Source: Hyaloperonospora brassicae (taxonomy: Eukaryota > Oomycota > Peronosporomycetes > Peronosporales > Peronosporaceae). From it: a stretch of DNA of 35,589 nucleotides. The DNA lies in NCBI GenBank assembly GCA_947650285.1, contig CANTFL010001012.1, positions 1 to 35,589 on the forward strand, read 5' to 3'. Positions 19,185-29,642 of this stretch are shown piece by piece (position 1 is the stretch's first letter; every line of letters starts with the position of its first letter). Under the pieces are notes generated by a model. That model searched no databases and was not told the DNA's origin. It worked only from the letters and a program-made list of their open reading frames with translations. A program made the translations under genes and the position numbers.

Positions 19185-19475
19185 ATGAGGATGCACCACG
19201 TGACAAAGCCGCCGCCCGCTACGCCACTGGGCGCTACAACAGTGGCAGAAGCAGCGCAACAGATGGCCAAAACGGCCAACGCGCAAGCAGAAGCCGCTCA
19301 GGCTGAAGCCCAAGCCGTTCAAGCCCAAGCCGAAGCTGCTCAAGCATTGGTGGAAGCTGCGCGAGCGCAGGCCGAGAGCGCGCAAGCGCGAGCGGAAGCA
19401 GCTCAAACGTTAGCCGACTGGTCACGGGCTCAAGCAGACGCAGCGCGAGCTCTTGCAGACAAGCTCACGAGCTAA
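19185..19475 (+). CDS. small alanine-rich heptad-repeat protein
   Basis: 96 residues if started at ATG 19185 (MRMHHVTK); the frame is also open from an ATG at 19140. I do not recognise it. From 19281 the DNA is eight uninterrupted 21-bp units, each coding one heptad of the form A-x-A-E-A-A-Q or R. Examples are AQAEAAQ, AQAESAQ, ARAEAAQ and AQADAAR, with TLADWSR as the most diverged; it then ends ALADKLTS. There is no proline or glycine in the repeat, so one continuous helix about 65 residues long is expected, either an alanine-type coiled coil or an amphipathic surface helix. The N-terminal 30 residues are Thr/Pro-rich. There is no signal peptide or membrane segment. A real small gene seems likely because the heptad phase is kept to the stop, but expression is unproven. 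Confidence 0.5.
   Translation: MRMHHVTKPPPATPLGATTVAEAAQQMAKTANAQAEAAQAEAQAVQAQAEAAQALVEAARAQAESAQARAEAAQTLADWSRAQADAARALADKLTS
19281..19448 (+). repeat. eight tandem 21-bp units coding heptads
   Basis: Units differ in sequence, mostly at synonymous or conservative sites, but not in length. The pattern looks like old duplication kept in register by selection on the helix. Confidence 0.75.
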
Positions 19476-21563
19476 TGTAACGCACGAGAGGATGTAGGAT
19501 GTGTTCGGAAACGAAAGAGCCGAGGGCCGGACGGGATGATTGACACTAGGTATGTGAAGCAAAAGCACGGGGTTCGAGTGCACCTGTTGTCGGCTAACGT
19601 TCGGGCTTTGATTAGCAGCTTACGTTCAGGTAGAACACGACCTCGTTTGAATGCGTCGCGAAGGATACTGTAATGTCCTGCGAAAGTAAAGCATCGCTGA
19701 TTGAAACGTACTTTGCCTTCGGTTTTGTATCGTCGCTGTGTACGACATTCACAGCAACGCCTGCTGTGTTCATCGATGGAGATCGACAATAGCCGCGGCA
19801 CCGCACAACGCAACGCGCAGTCAGATGGAGCATCTGCGTGTGGCCAAATATCATCGATAAGCGACCGAGCGGTCAGGATCGGTCACTAGCGTAGGCGAAC
19901 ACACCTTCGTTTCCATTACTTGTTCAAGATGTGATCTTTATTTGGGAAACATGAACGCAAAGTTGGGTACGCGACACCACGAACGAGCTAGCATTCACGC
20001 AGATGATGCGCGGCTATGAGTAGACATGCAAACCAACATGCTCAACTCCATGTTGACTCGATAACGTGGCCCGTCCGTTACCCCTCGTGTCATTCAGCGC
20101 TTGACAATAGCGGCTACTGAATGTATCGAGTGATCATTGGTTGACACGTTTTTCGCCAACGATCAACAAAGTGCCATGAGATTTGCGTGAAAGCTGTAAA
20201 CAATCGGAATCAGCAGGACGACCATACACGCACACTTTCGTCATGTGGCACCGTTCCTGGATGTGTTCCCATCAAGACCAGTCGACATAGACCACCGAGA
20301 ATCGGCCACCTGTTTTCATCATCTTGCCGGTGTTGCCTCGGCCATCTTCCTACAGAGGCAGTCATTCCACATGCAATAATATCGTTGACGTTCAGCGGAG
20401 GAATGCTGGCGACCACGCTGCACTTGCTCGAGCGTAGCGCAGTCTATAGCACATATCGACTAGCCTGACATGTGTGGCCCTTATGTTGGCTACGTCCGTG
20501 ACTACGATTTGTACCGTAGCTGACCTTACCCCCATGATGTTCTCGTTTCTCTAATGCACTGTAATGGAAGAGCTACCTCATCGTTCATTTGCCTGACCCA
20601 GTCTAACTGTCTGCTGCAATGCGGAGCGACATAGGTCGGCTTGTATCGTGCATAACGACAACATCACCACGACGTTGTCTAAGTCAATATCCTGACTATC
20701 ACGAACAAGCACAATGGCAGGTTCATGTAAACTGGTTTAATGTAGCAGTACTGCAAACCCGCAAGTTGTAGCAATGGGCTCATGCATTTCTTCATTCAAC
20801 GCTATGGGAAATGGTACAATTACGGTTCTATCGATTGATTGACGGAGACGGAATAGTTCTCGTGCAGGATCATTGGTCGTCACATTTTCAAGAATAATTA
20901 CCACAGCGTTGTCAAGCATGATGGTGTGTGTGACACACAGTAGATACGCACCACGGCATCGCTAGCGTTGCCGGCGCAACCGAGCCTCTATGAAGAAGAT
21001 AAAATGTGTAGCGGTTTCACGACATGGGTTCTGATGTTAGCCAATTGTATCCCGATGTAAAAATTACGAGTACTTCAATAGATCCGATTGACACCCATCA
21101 CAATATCGTAACAAAAAGTGACAAGGCGATGCTCGTATGCCCTGCGATGGAGATAAGCATCAGTCATTTGAAGATAGATCGTGGTTCTATGACAATAGGT
21201 ACTACAATGTGTAATATGCGCTCGAGATTGGTGTCAGATTCTTATGGTTAGCAACACGTATCGTTGAAAGTGGTAATTGTCATGGAGGAAATGAAAGAAA
21301 GATGTGAGATAATTCGCCAAAGGTTTGGACCTAAACAGTTGGTGGAAGGGTCTGAATTGTCGTCGAAAGGCTTCTTTGAATATTTTTGGTTGATGCTTGA
21401 ATATGTAATTGATATTGGATGTAATCATGATCTTTCGTTATATTCCTCGATATCAATTTGCTGTAAACATCTCGATTTGTTCTCATCCGTTAACACATCG
21501 GCGTTATGGTTGTGGCACAGGCCACAGGATTTGACACACGCTCAAAACAATATTTGAAAAGAG
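19476..21563. other. gene-poor stretch with possible minus-strand remnants
   Basis: No intact gene. Minus-strand frames at 19854-19612 (KPKAKYVSISDALLSQDITV), 20416-20210 (PPLNVNDIIACGMTASVGRW) and 20919-20737 (NPARELFRLRQSID-type sequence, then TVIVPFPIALNEEMHEPIAT) look protein-like and lie in one orientation. They may be parts of one decayed gene or widely spaced exons; I cannot join them by convincing splice sites. From about 20950 to the transposon the sequence becomes AT-rich and looks non-coding. Confidence 0.35.
21554..21563. repeat. candidate target-site duplication, left copy
   Basis: TTGAAAAGAG abuts the left inverted repeat; the right side has TTCAAAAGAG at 26023-26032 (9 of 10 match). 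Ten bases fits the 9-11 bp usual for Mutator-like elements. Confidence 0.55.
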
Positions 21564-21650
21564 CCGCTAAGGAGCCTTCACTATTTGCTAACGAGCCTTC
21601 ACCCTATACATTAAACAAGTATTGTTATGAAGGTCTCTAAATTCTAAAAT
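21564..21650 (+). repeat. MULE left terminal inverted repeat
   Basis: Reads CCGCTAAGGAGCCTTCA and onwards to GGTCTCTAAATTCTAAA. It contains the motif CGCTAAnGAGCCTTC twice in tandem (second copy slightly changed), probably transposase binding sites. Confidence 0.85.
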
Positions 21651-21763
21651 GGTGTTGCTGTACTTTTAAGAAATATAGTTTATTCATCTTATATCATCTA
21701 GTCAATCGGACCCGTGACAACCTTCCTTCAAAGGTATATGAAAGGCCTTAACCAGCTCAAATA

Positions 21764-23831
21764 AGAGCTGTTTGATTCTGTGGACGAAGCCCGCCACGTG
21801 CTTGACGAGCTAACACTGCCGAAAGGCTATGTTACAACTATTATAATGCAGCAAAAAGTGGGTAACCGCAAGGACGGTGAGGTGAAAACAGTAGATCTTC
21901 AATACTCATGCAACGGCCATGCTTATTTTGGTACAGAGTCAGGTACAGCGCCTCTTCGTCAGCGCATGGGCCCCAGCCGCGTCACTGGCTGCTCCTTCTC
22001 AGCCACGATCACACGACAGCGACGTCAAGAACAACCAGACCAGTGGTTGATTAAAGTCACTCATGAAGGGCATAATTATGATCCCTTTGTAGACATCAAG
22101 GTGCATCCACGTGTACGTGCTCTGACGAAAGATTAAGTATCGATGGTGCGGGTCTGAGTGCAGGCATCAGCGCTAATCAAATCGGTGTCTACCTTCGGCA
22201 ATCTGATATTGTGGATGTTACTGCGCGCGATATATACAACATTCGCGCAAATGAGCACCGCAGATTGCTAGGAGACAGGTCTCCGCTTACACACTTGCTT
22301 GAAAGTCTAGCAACAAGCAATGACAAAAAAAACAATGCGCCTAACTGCGTGAAATTCGATGCTGAGCAGCAGCTCACGCGCCTATTTATCGTGTCTCCCT
22401 CTGCCAGAGAAATTGCTGCCTGTTTCAGCGCAAGTCGGATATTTTTGATTGACGCCACTTACAAGGCCAATCGATTCCGACTACCTCTGCTGCACATTGT
22501 ACGCGTAACTGCGAGCAACAACAGCTACGCTTTTGCCGATTGTTTTGTGAAAAAACAAGACAAAAAGCGACTACATCTGGGCGATGCAGAACCTGAGGCA
22601 TGGCATTCGGGATGTCCGACATCGCCACACCAAATCATACGTTGTTGACCGCGAGACGGCATTGTTTAACGCGATCGGTAACTCTTTTCCCATTTGCGAA
22701 AACAATGCTTTGTAGATGGCACATGAACGAGAACATTACCGCCAAGATGCAAATATGTTTTGACTCCACGAAGGAGTTTAAACAATTACAGATCACGTGG
22801 AAATACTTGGTACAGGTTCAATCAACGACAGAGTATGAACGTCAGATTGTTGTGATGGGGGTAGATCTACCAGCTCATGTAATGAAGTGCATGGATAAAA
22901 CTTGCTGGTTTGCAAAAATATATTCGTGTAATGCTACTTGCATAGTTGTCTACATTACGGTCATGTGACAACGTCACGTGTCGAGAGCGCACATGCGGCT
23001 ATTAAGAAGTAGTTGAACGGATCCACAGTTAAGAAACATTACTTTGGACCTAATGATATTGGTAGCTGGTCTACCTAATTATTTTTTTGCCCTTAGGTGA
23101 TCTATGGTCGGTAAGCACAGCTCTAGCGTTGGCCTGTCACGGCCAACTTGCTATAGTCAGCCGTTAAAACAAAAGGGAACACTCCATCGTCGAAATGCAG
23201 CTAGGACCTCTGTTTGCAGGAGTAATGGGCAAGATTTCCGTTGCAGGTGTACTGGCAGCACATCGTCAATGGATTAACCACACTTGACCCAGGACCTCGT
23301 TAGAATATGATGAAAAATAAAATGGGACCTCCTTGTCGTCATGCACTATTTAGATTGTATCGGCCGTTTACAGTACAAGCTTTTGACCAGCATTGGTGGT
23401 TGGTCCAAGCTTCAACACGAAGGGATGACACCGAGACAGTCATATATGATGTTATCGATTATGACACTGTGATTAAAGGACTTCTTGAGAGGTATGTAAA
23501 TGCTTACAGACACCAGCAAAGGGTGCTATACGATCATGCTATCGCTGCTATAGATTCCACAATACGTGACCCTGTGCTGATGAGTACGCGCGGGAGCTCA
23601 ACAGGTTCTACCCGCCGCAAAATATCTCACTTTGAGCATGTATAGAACGCGTTTAATTTCAAGAGACGTCGACGATGCGGACGCTGTGGGGATTCGGGCA
23701 TGACATGTCGTCAAGCCGCACAAGCACAAGCAGTGCCTGCAGCACCTTTCGCATTGCGACAGATTGAGAATATAGCGCATTTCGATCCTGTGCTTGATGC
23801 TGTCAATGCTGCATCAAACACTGATCTGTGA
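21764..23831 (+). pseudogene. MULE transposase, broken
   Basis: Pieces in changing frames follow the order of a Mutator-like transposase. The N-terminal part (21780-22136) resembles a FAR1-type zinc-binding DNA-binding region (YSCNGHAYF, then SRVTGCSFSA). A conserved stretch follows (ISANQIGVYLRQSD, then ARDIYNIRANEHRRLLGDRS). The DDE core shows LIDATYKANRFRLPLLHIVR (first Asp, codon near 22451), then DYIWAMQNLRHGI and YVVDRETALFNAIG (second Asp, codon near 22647), then LCRWHMNENI. The C-terminal part has VTTSRVESAHAAIKK followed by a stop, and a SWIM-like PPCRHALFRL with FDQHWWLV (23307-23645). Frame breaks near 22140, 22560-22600 and 22710, and a stop after AIKK, show it is inactive. It mobilises DNA between the inverted repeats when intact. 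Confidence 0.85.
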
Positions 23832-24149
23832 TGTAGATGTTGATAGTTGTAAGCAATATACATGCTTCGTTTTAGATGCCATCAATACGTAAATAACTCT
23901 GTTCAACTACACATTAATGTTTGTCTTAATGGATCTCTAAAAACCTTTATAGCTTTCCACAACGGTCCATTCATGAAGATAAGTTTGTTATATCACTTAA
24001 GCACATCTAGAGGTTGAGAAGCATATCATATGTGTTGTGATATCGTGATCGTATATTTACACGTTCATATCGTACCTAACTTAACCAAGCCGATACTAGC
24101 CTACATTTCAAGTTATATGTTAGTTTGCTATCCTATCCAGAAAAGTGTG

Positions 24150-25290
24150 GGCATTTTACGTTTTCTCAACACACAGATTTATTTACGATCGCAAGCGCAG
24201 TCGATCATGTGGATGTAAGTGATATCAAAGCACGCCCGATGGAGAACAGGCCTCAATCAGCACCAAGTCAGTCAGTGACAAGAAGGCGGTCACGGCGACT
24301 TCAAGACGACTCAAATTACTCTATGAACAATACTTTATCCAAGACAAACAATTAATAGTATAATACAAGCCAGCATGCGCAACATCGTCTACCGGTACCG
24401 TATACACAGCGCAAAGATCTGTTCGTTATCCGACTGCACCATCCTCATCATACCTCACAATACTCACGTCCAATATCGATGCAGCCAGAACCGTCTTCGG
24501 CTAAGAGCAGGACACCGGTTCGCCCGTTTTGTTTATCCTAAAGATCGGGTGAGCCAAACTGCAGCAGCCTTTCCCATGACCGAGTTAAATTAATACCCCG
24601 ATACGGATCAGCAGCCTGTGATGATGGCGGTGGGGTAACAGGTGCGCGAAAACAAGTCCATCATCAGATATCCAAGTGTCAGGAATCCGCTGAACTGCAG
24701 TAGGTCGTTAAGCATAGCTGGCAGTAATTCATAGCGATCCCAAACCTTCATCGATCCTGCAAATTCAGTGTTTCCGTCGCTGCGTTCACGTCATCAACAC
24801 CGACGAACAATTGCGTATCCATCCAGCCGCTAGAACTAACGACGTCCGTCACATTGAAGCTCACTGAGGGCATTAATTCGTTGCCCAGTCGAGACACATA
24901 GCGCCCGACATTGGACATACCATCGAGCTTTCAGTTCTTCCGTGATTGAACAGGCCAGCAGATCAGTCTTATCCGATACTGCTTTATACATTCCAAACCG
25001 TCGAAGTGTGTAGAAAACGGCGACCTGTATTTTGCCACTTATGTTCTGCGTGACATTAATCGGTGGCGAACAGCTTCCAATCGCGTATAAATTAAGGTAC
25101 CCAGTAGCTTATCTTGACTAGGGAGATGGAATCGACGGCATTATGCAGCCAGAGTCCGAACAGTAGCAAAAACACGAAAAACGACGGCCGAGCGACGGTA
25201 AAGCCTGATGGGCGGGAGAAGGATTGACGGTATCGTACAGTTCTGGCTGCTTCGTCAGCCAAAATTGATACGGGGTAGCCCGTTACATGA
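24150..25290 (-). pseudogene. decayed membrane-protein gene fragment carried in the MULE
   Basis: Read on the minus strand, the stretch gives coherent protein pieces. Near the start is SFFVFLLLFGLWLHNAVDSI. Next is a long clean block with MSNVGRYVSRLGNELMPSVS, then FNVTDVVSSSGWMD and VGVDDVNAATETLNLQDR. One base of frame change then leads to SMKVWDRYELLPAMLNDLLQ and GYLMMDLFSRTCYPTAIITG. In-frame stops and further frame changes follow downstream. Hydrophobic blocks point to a multi-pass membrane protein; nothing ties it to transposition. It may belong to the same broad oomycete family as the remnant at 16.3-18.9 kb, but I could not align the two. Orientation opposite to the transposase suggests a captured host gene fragment or a later insertion. 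Confidence 0.55.
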
Positions 25291-25316
25291 GACTGTCGTT
25301 AAAACAATCCGACAAT

Positions 25317-25680
25317 AAAGAATATTACGTCGAATATTCTTTTAACAATATCACAAGACATGGTGATATTGTTGGGATGACCGAAGGGTCTACTTCATTG
25401 GTTGATATCGTGATGATATCAACCCATTAATCGCTGCTAGACGCGCGCAATGGGTGGTGAGTAGACATCATCATACATGTAGTTATATTAGTATAATTAA
25501 GTCAAGACAACAGAGATTCAAGGAATTATAGGACTTAATTATATTAATACAGTTTTACTTTTACCAGAGACTAGTCTGACTACTTAGTCTCCTTTCCTTA
25601 CTCTGTGTTCCTTAACACCTAGCAACGCACTTTCGACCACTGTCGTCAGTGGAAGTATACTCCTTACTGGTCAACCAGTA
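25317..25680. repeat. cluster of at least eight unrelated hairpins
   Basis: Successive inverted repeats, each with its own sequence: 25317-25342 (10-bp arms, loop 6); 25344-25373 (11-bp arms, loop 8); 25400-25424 (10-bp arms, loop 5); 25423-25454 (6-bp arms, loop 20); 25486-25549 (18-bp arms with one G.T pair, loop 28); 25567-25591 (7-bp arms); 25637-25652 (6-bp arms, loop TCGT); 25665-25680 (6-bp arms, loop TCAA). All but the 18-bp pair are perfect. No open reading frame overlaps. It lies between the captured fragment and the right end of the transposon. Confidence 0.8.
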
Positions 25681-25930
25681 CGTAGTCAACAGTGACCCGT
25701 TACAAAATAAAAAGCGCTGAAACTAGAGTGGTTTATCACTACGTTTTGCGCTCTTGAGAACGATCATAATAAGGCACCACGCAGCAATGCCCGCTATGCC
25801 TATTGCGCTCTGTTTTGCGCTGCGTCGCAGGTCAAATATTATTCTGCTTCGTGTAACGATGCTGATGTTCCTTAGAAATCGACCGTGATAATTTTAGAAT
25901 CAGGAGCGCTAAAGAACGTCAATTTAAATT

Positions 25931-26022
25931 TAGAATTTAGAGACCCCTAGACCCAATAACTTGTTTTATGTAATAGGTGAAGGCTCATTAGCGAAAACTG
26001 AAGGCTCATTAGCGGTCCCCTA
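25931..26022 (-). repeat. MULE right terminal inverted repeat
   Basis: Reverse complement matches the left end with small gaps. It contains GAAGGCTCATTAGCG twice, six bases apart (25979-25993 and 26000-26014), mirroring the doubled motif in the left repeat. Confidence 0.85.
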
Positions 26023-26032
26023 TTCAAAAGAG
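26023..26032. repeat. candidate target-site duplication, right copy
   Basis: TTCAAAAGAG directly after the right inverted repeat; partner at 21554-21563 with one mismatch. Confidence 0.55.
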
Positions 26033-28450
26033 CAAGATTTTGACTCAGAGCATTAAACATATTGATATTGGTATAGTGGTAGGTATGCAATCCTTTTGGC
26101 TAATTAATTAGTCGCTTTCGATTATGCTGGCTACGCGTGTAACAGACGGTCCCTCCAAGCACAACATGTGGCATTCCAAACTTTTCTAGGGAAAAGTAAC
26201 GTAAACACAAGATTCGACGAAGTTGCAATCGCACGCAGCAAGCTACGCACACGTAGGACAGAGATCTAGCTAGCACCGATATGGTAATAATAGAATGTTT
26301 AAGTAGTCAGTAGGCAATACATATATATATGTGGAATTCAGTATCTACGAGGCGATTACGCGATGATGAGTCAGATCAAGAGACAACTGATCCAGATCGG
26401 CACACCATCAGATGTTATGCTAACGTATACGTGAAACGATCGACAGTCGCATTAGTCTTATCACCCAGAGCGGTCGATGCCTCCACAAATTTTGCGAGAA
26501 ACATAAGCTATCAATCTATGGGTACGCAATGTAAGCCCAAATTATAAACAGCAGACACGGATCAAAGTACTCCTCTCTAAGTCATCAAGTCAAGGCGCAG
26601 TGAGACTGGGTGGTCTAAACAGCAATGTCCGGATCGCGACTTCCTCCACAATCGGGTAAGAAGTGGAATAAAAGATGAAGAAGGAGTGAATTGTCGCGAA
26701 TACTGAGGATCCAAATCGAAATCGGAAGCATACGTGATTTGATTACATATGGTGGGCAATTATAGAGATTTAACATATTGAGGAGACCCTTTATCGAAAG
26801 GGATCACATACTCTAATCGGAATGTGCCACAATCACTATATCCACCGATCACCGGATCAATATCAATCGAGTATGAATGACCACGATCAGCTTACTGCGC
26901 TATCTCGACGTGCACAAACATCGAAACCAGTACGTGCCAATATATATAGATATAGCAGTCGTGGCAAGCTCGTCGCGCTGAGTTGGGGCCTAGCTGAACG
27001 ATGAGGCGAGCAGATAAGTTATCAGCACTGAAGCTAGGATCTTTGATTTTTAATGCACAAATGCCGTAGCAGCACTTTAAATGGTTGCTCAAAGACTGTT
27101 TTGAAAAGTACATTTGCTACAGACATACTGCAGGTAACGAGCGTCGTTTCGTAATTGCATGGCTTCGTTCCGGTCTATCAGACCGACCACCTGATCCACA
27201 GATAAGGTATCTCAGCAACTGTCACCCAGCCACGCGCACTTTCTATTAGCTAATAAATACCGGTCGTGTCTTTCTGCTTGGTGCTTACGAAGTAGGTTCA
27301 ATGCCTCGTCGTAGCGGCATCATGACGTCAGAACCTTAATTTGCTTACATTGATATTGATTTATGAGAAATTTGTGGGCTACAGTCCGAAAGATACTACT
27401 AAATAGAAAAGCTAATCAGATTCGGCGGCGCTATAATCGCTTACTATTCCGGGGCACCCTCCCGCCCGTACTGACACATTACAAGCTACCTTAACTGATA
27501 CAGTGTGGGCAGGTGTATTGAACTTCACGTACACTGTGCGCGTGGCACAGGAACTCTGATCTTCTGTACTTGAACATTAAAAAGAAAAAAATAGTAGAAA
27601 AGGTTTTTTGTTTATAGGAATTGTTTTTTCCACGACATTTTTTGCTATTTCCACCACACTTCAAGATGCCATCTATCGTTCCGCTGGATCCCAACTGCAT
27701 TCCACCTGTAGTTGGTCAAACGCGTCCCGCTTTCTCGGTGTTTCTTGTTTATCACAAGGACCGACTTTCGCTATTCAAACAAGGCGTCAAGGTTACAACC
27801 TAGTTCCACACGCGGATGGGTGTGCGCATGGTCCGATCATTTGATCGTGGATGCGAAATTTGCCTTCAGTCCAAAATCCTTGAGACGATCTAAAAGCGCG
27901 TCTGGATTCTCAAAGACGCTTTGTGCGTTGAGTTTGGCCATAATGTGGTGGTGTGGTAAAATAATGTGGTGGTGTGGTGCTGTTTTAATGTAACAAAAGT
28001 GATGGTGTGGCGGAAGTTGTTAAAAGTGTGGTGGAAATAACAACCCCTTTTATAGCTCAAGTTTTCTAAACGCATCCTCATCACCTTACTAAAGATATAA
28101 TCAGACTGCACATTCCATTTGTAATTACTCGCTTGTTACCCATTGCACGCGTCTGGCAGCGAAATGTGGTTTAGTTGGTTGATCTTACGGCCTATGTCAA
28201 TTAGTTCGTGGAGCGGTGCCGAGCATGACATTTTATGGTCGTTCCTACAATATCAACTTAGTAAGATCAATATTGCAGAATATTATCAATCACGATTATA
28301 CTCACATTGACCCGTTCTACTTTGGTGCCAATAACATGAAATGGGCTCACCCGTTACACTCACTGGATACCAAATACACTCTTTTACATAGGCTGTTCGC
28401 TTACCTGTACGTCTATCATCACCGTACGACCGACCGACGGACCGACCGAC
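26033..28450. other. AT-rich gene-poor stretch
   Basis: No intact gene is supported. Frames are short and AT-driven. The only structured part is the inverted-repeat unit at 27646-28039. The last 30 bases before the TPR start codon are a CCGA-type repeat (about 28423-28449). Confidence 0.45.
27646..28039. repeat. small unit flanked by 16-bp inverted repeats with CCACCACA tracts
   Basis: TATTTCCACCACACTT at 27646-27661 is matched exactly by its reverse complement at 28024-28039. Just inside the right copy, three more CACCACA-type tracts repeat (27940-28015, minus strand). Two short frames start inside: one plus (MPSIVPLDPNCIPPVVGQTR onwards, 27666-27803) and one minus of 34 codons (MAKLNAQSVFENPDALLDRL, 27942-27838). 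Both look more protein-like than chance but match nothing I know. It could be a small non-autonomous transposon or a degenerate gene pair. Confidence 0.4.
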
Positions 28451-29410
28451 ATGGGAAAGAGCAAATGGAAGCAAAAAACGATCAGTAGAGCGCTCACGCC
28501 ATCAGAGTCCGAGTCATCCGGTACAACGACTGACACGAAACGTTTACGTCCTGACAACAACAAGCGACAAAAAACATCGCAAATGACTGGACATGCTGAG
28601 TCCGAGGTGGACATGGCTACATTGAGCTTTGCTGACGCCTTATCGGCTGGTCTGGCCTTTGAACAGCTTCATTCGTACGATGGGGCGGTGGAGGCCTTCC
28701 AGCGTGCAGTCGAGTGCCAGCCGAATCATTTGGAGGCGCTCACACACCTTGCAGATAATTATGTTTCAGCTGGAGACCCGGACAAAGCTCTTCCATTATA
28801 CATCAAGGCCAGCAAGCTGAAAGGTGGCCAGGAGGATGCATCCATCTGGTTTCGACTTGGCTTGACGTACGTTGCAGTTGATCAGCTGCCGCAAGCAACA
28901 AATGCCTATCAAACATCGATGAGAATCAATGCTATAGCGTTGGAAAAGGTCAATGGTGCTGATGAAAATAGCAAAGAACTCAGGAAAGCGTACAGCATTA
29001 CACTTGCAGTACTTGCTGAAGCTTACGGAGAGCGTAGAGATCTGGACTCGGCGGTAAAGGTGTTTGAAGATGCGGTGGTCAAGTTGCCAGACTCTGCCAA
29101 TATGCAGTACAACTTGGCCAATATGCGCATGGCGAGAAGCAAAAGCATGGCGGATGAGGCGTTTGATGCAGAGGTGGTGCAACGTTTAGAGCGGGCGATT
29201 GAACTTGATTCAGGCTCACGCGACTTTGTTGTCGATCTGATCGAGTACTTGGAGCAGCACAAGCAGCGGCCAGATCGGCTTTGTGAATTGAAACGGAAAG
29301 CTGCGGAACTAGAATCTGCCACGACCACGGCGACGAGCGATATAGCCGAAGGTAAGGATGAAGGGAGTGCTACGAGTGAGGAGGAAGAAGATAGCGAAGA
29401 TGAAGAGTGA
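28451..29410 (+). CDS. TPR-repeat protein with acidic tail, probably nuclear
   Basis: 319 residues, one exon. The N-terminal 45 residues are basic and Ser/Thr-rich (MGKSKWKQK, then KRLRPDNNKRQK), like a nuclear localisation signal. Tetratricopeptide repeats run from about 58 to 265. Clear units are AGLAFEQLHSYDGAVEAFQR with AVECQPNHLEALTHLADNY, then SIWFRLGLTYVAVDQLPQAT, and later LAEAYGERRDLDSAVKVFED. TPRs form helical scaffolds for protein binding. The C-terminus (about 295-319) is strongly acidic and Ser-rich, as in histone or chaperone binders. No catalytic domain is seen. It starts at the first ATG of the frame, right after a CCGA-type repeat, and ends 232 bp from the convergent membrane protein. 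The partner is unknown. Confidence 0.8.
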   Translation: MGKSKWKQKTISRALTPSESESSGTTTDTKRLRPDNNKRQKTSQMTGHAESEVDMATLSFADALSAGLAFEQLHSYDGAVEAFQRAVECQPNHLEALTHLADNYVSAGDPDKALPLYIKASKLKGGQEDASIWFRLGLTYVAVDQLPQATNAYQTSMRINAIALEKVNGADENSKELRKAYSITLAVLAEAYGERRDLDSAVKVFEDAVVKLPDSANMQYNLANMRMARSKSMADEAFDAEVVQRLERAIELDSGSRDFVVDLIEYLEQHKQRPDRLCELKRKAAELESATTTATSDIAEGKDEGSATSEEEEDSEDEE

Positions 29411-29642
29411 AAAACGAAGGGGCAAGAGCAGCGAAGCCCGCTGACTGGTCGACTTGTTCCCTAGACAACGAGAACGTATTGAGATGTCATGGACGACGGC
29501 GACAATGAACAGCGAACAGTTCAGGCACTTCGTCGATCGTGGCATCAAGCAATGACGGTCCAGATCGAGGAAAAATCGTACGCGCTGCAATGACTAAGCG
29601 ATTATACAACACCATGGAAAAATAACCCTACACGCCCTCTTA

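Larger units (their letters stand above)
21564..26022. mobile_element. Mutator-like (MULE) DNA transposon, 4.46 kb
   Basis: Bounded by inverted repeats of about 90 bp (21564-21650 and 25931-26022) and a likely 10-bp target duplication. The left end seems to lack about seven terminal bases (TAGGGGA) that the right end keeps. Inside are a broken MULE transposase on the plus strand (21764-23831), decayed membrane-protein sequence on the minus strand (about 24150-25290) and a hairpin cluster (25317-25680). The element is old and non-autonomous in its present state because the transposase has frameshifts and stops. Confidence 0.8.

Noticed and set aside
19566..19590. Possible tRNA B-box (GGGTTCGAGTGC)
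   Set aside because: No matching A-box, acceptor stem or cloverleaf around it.
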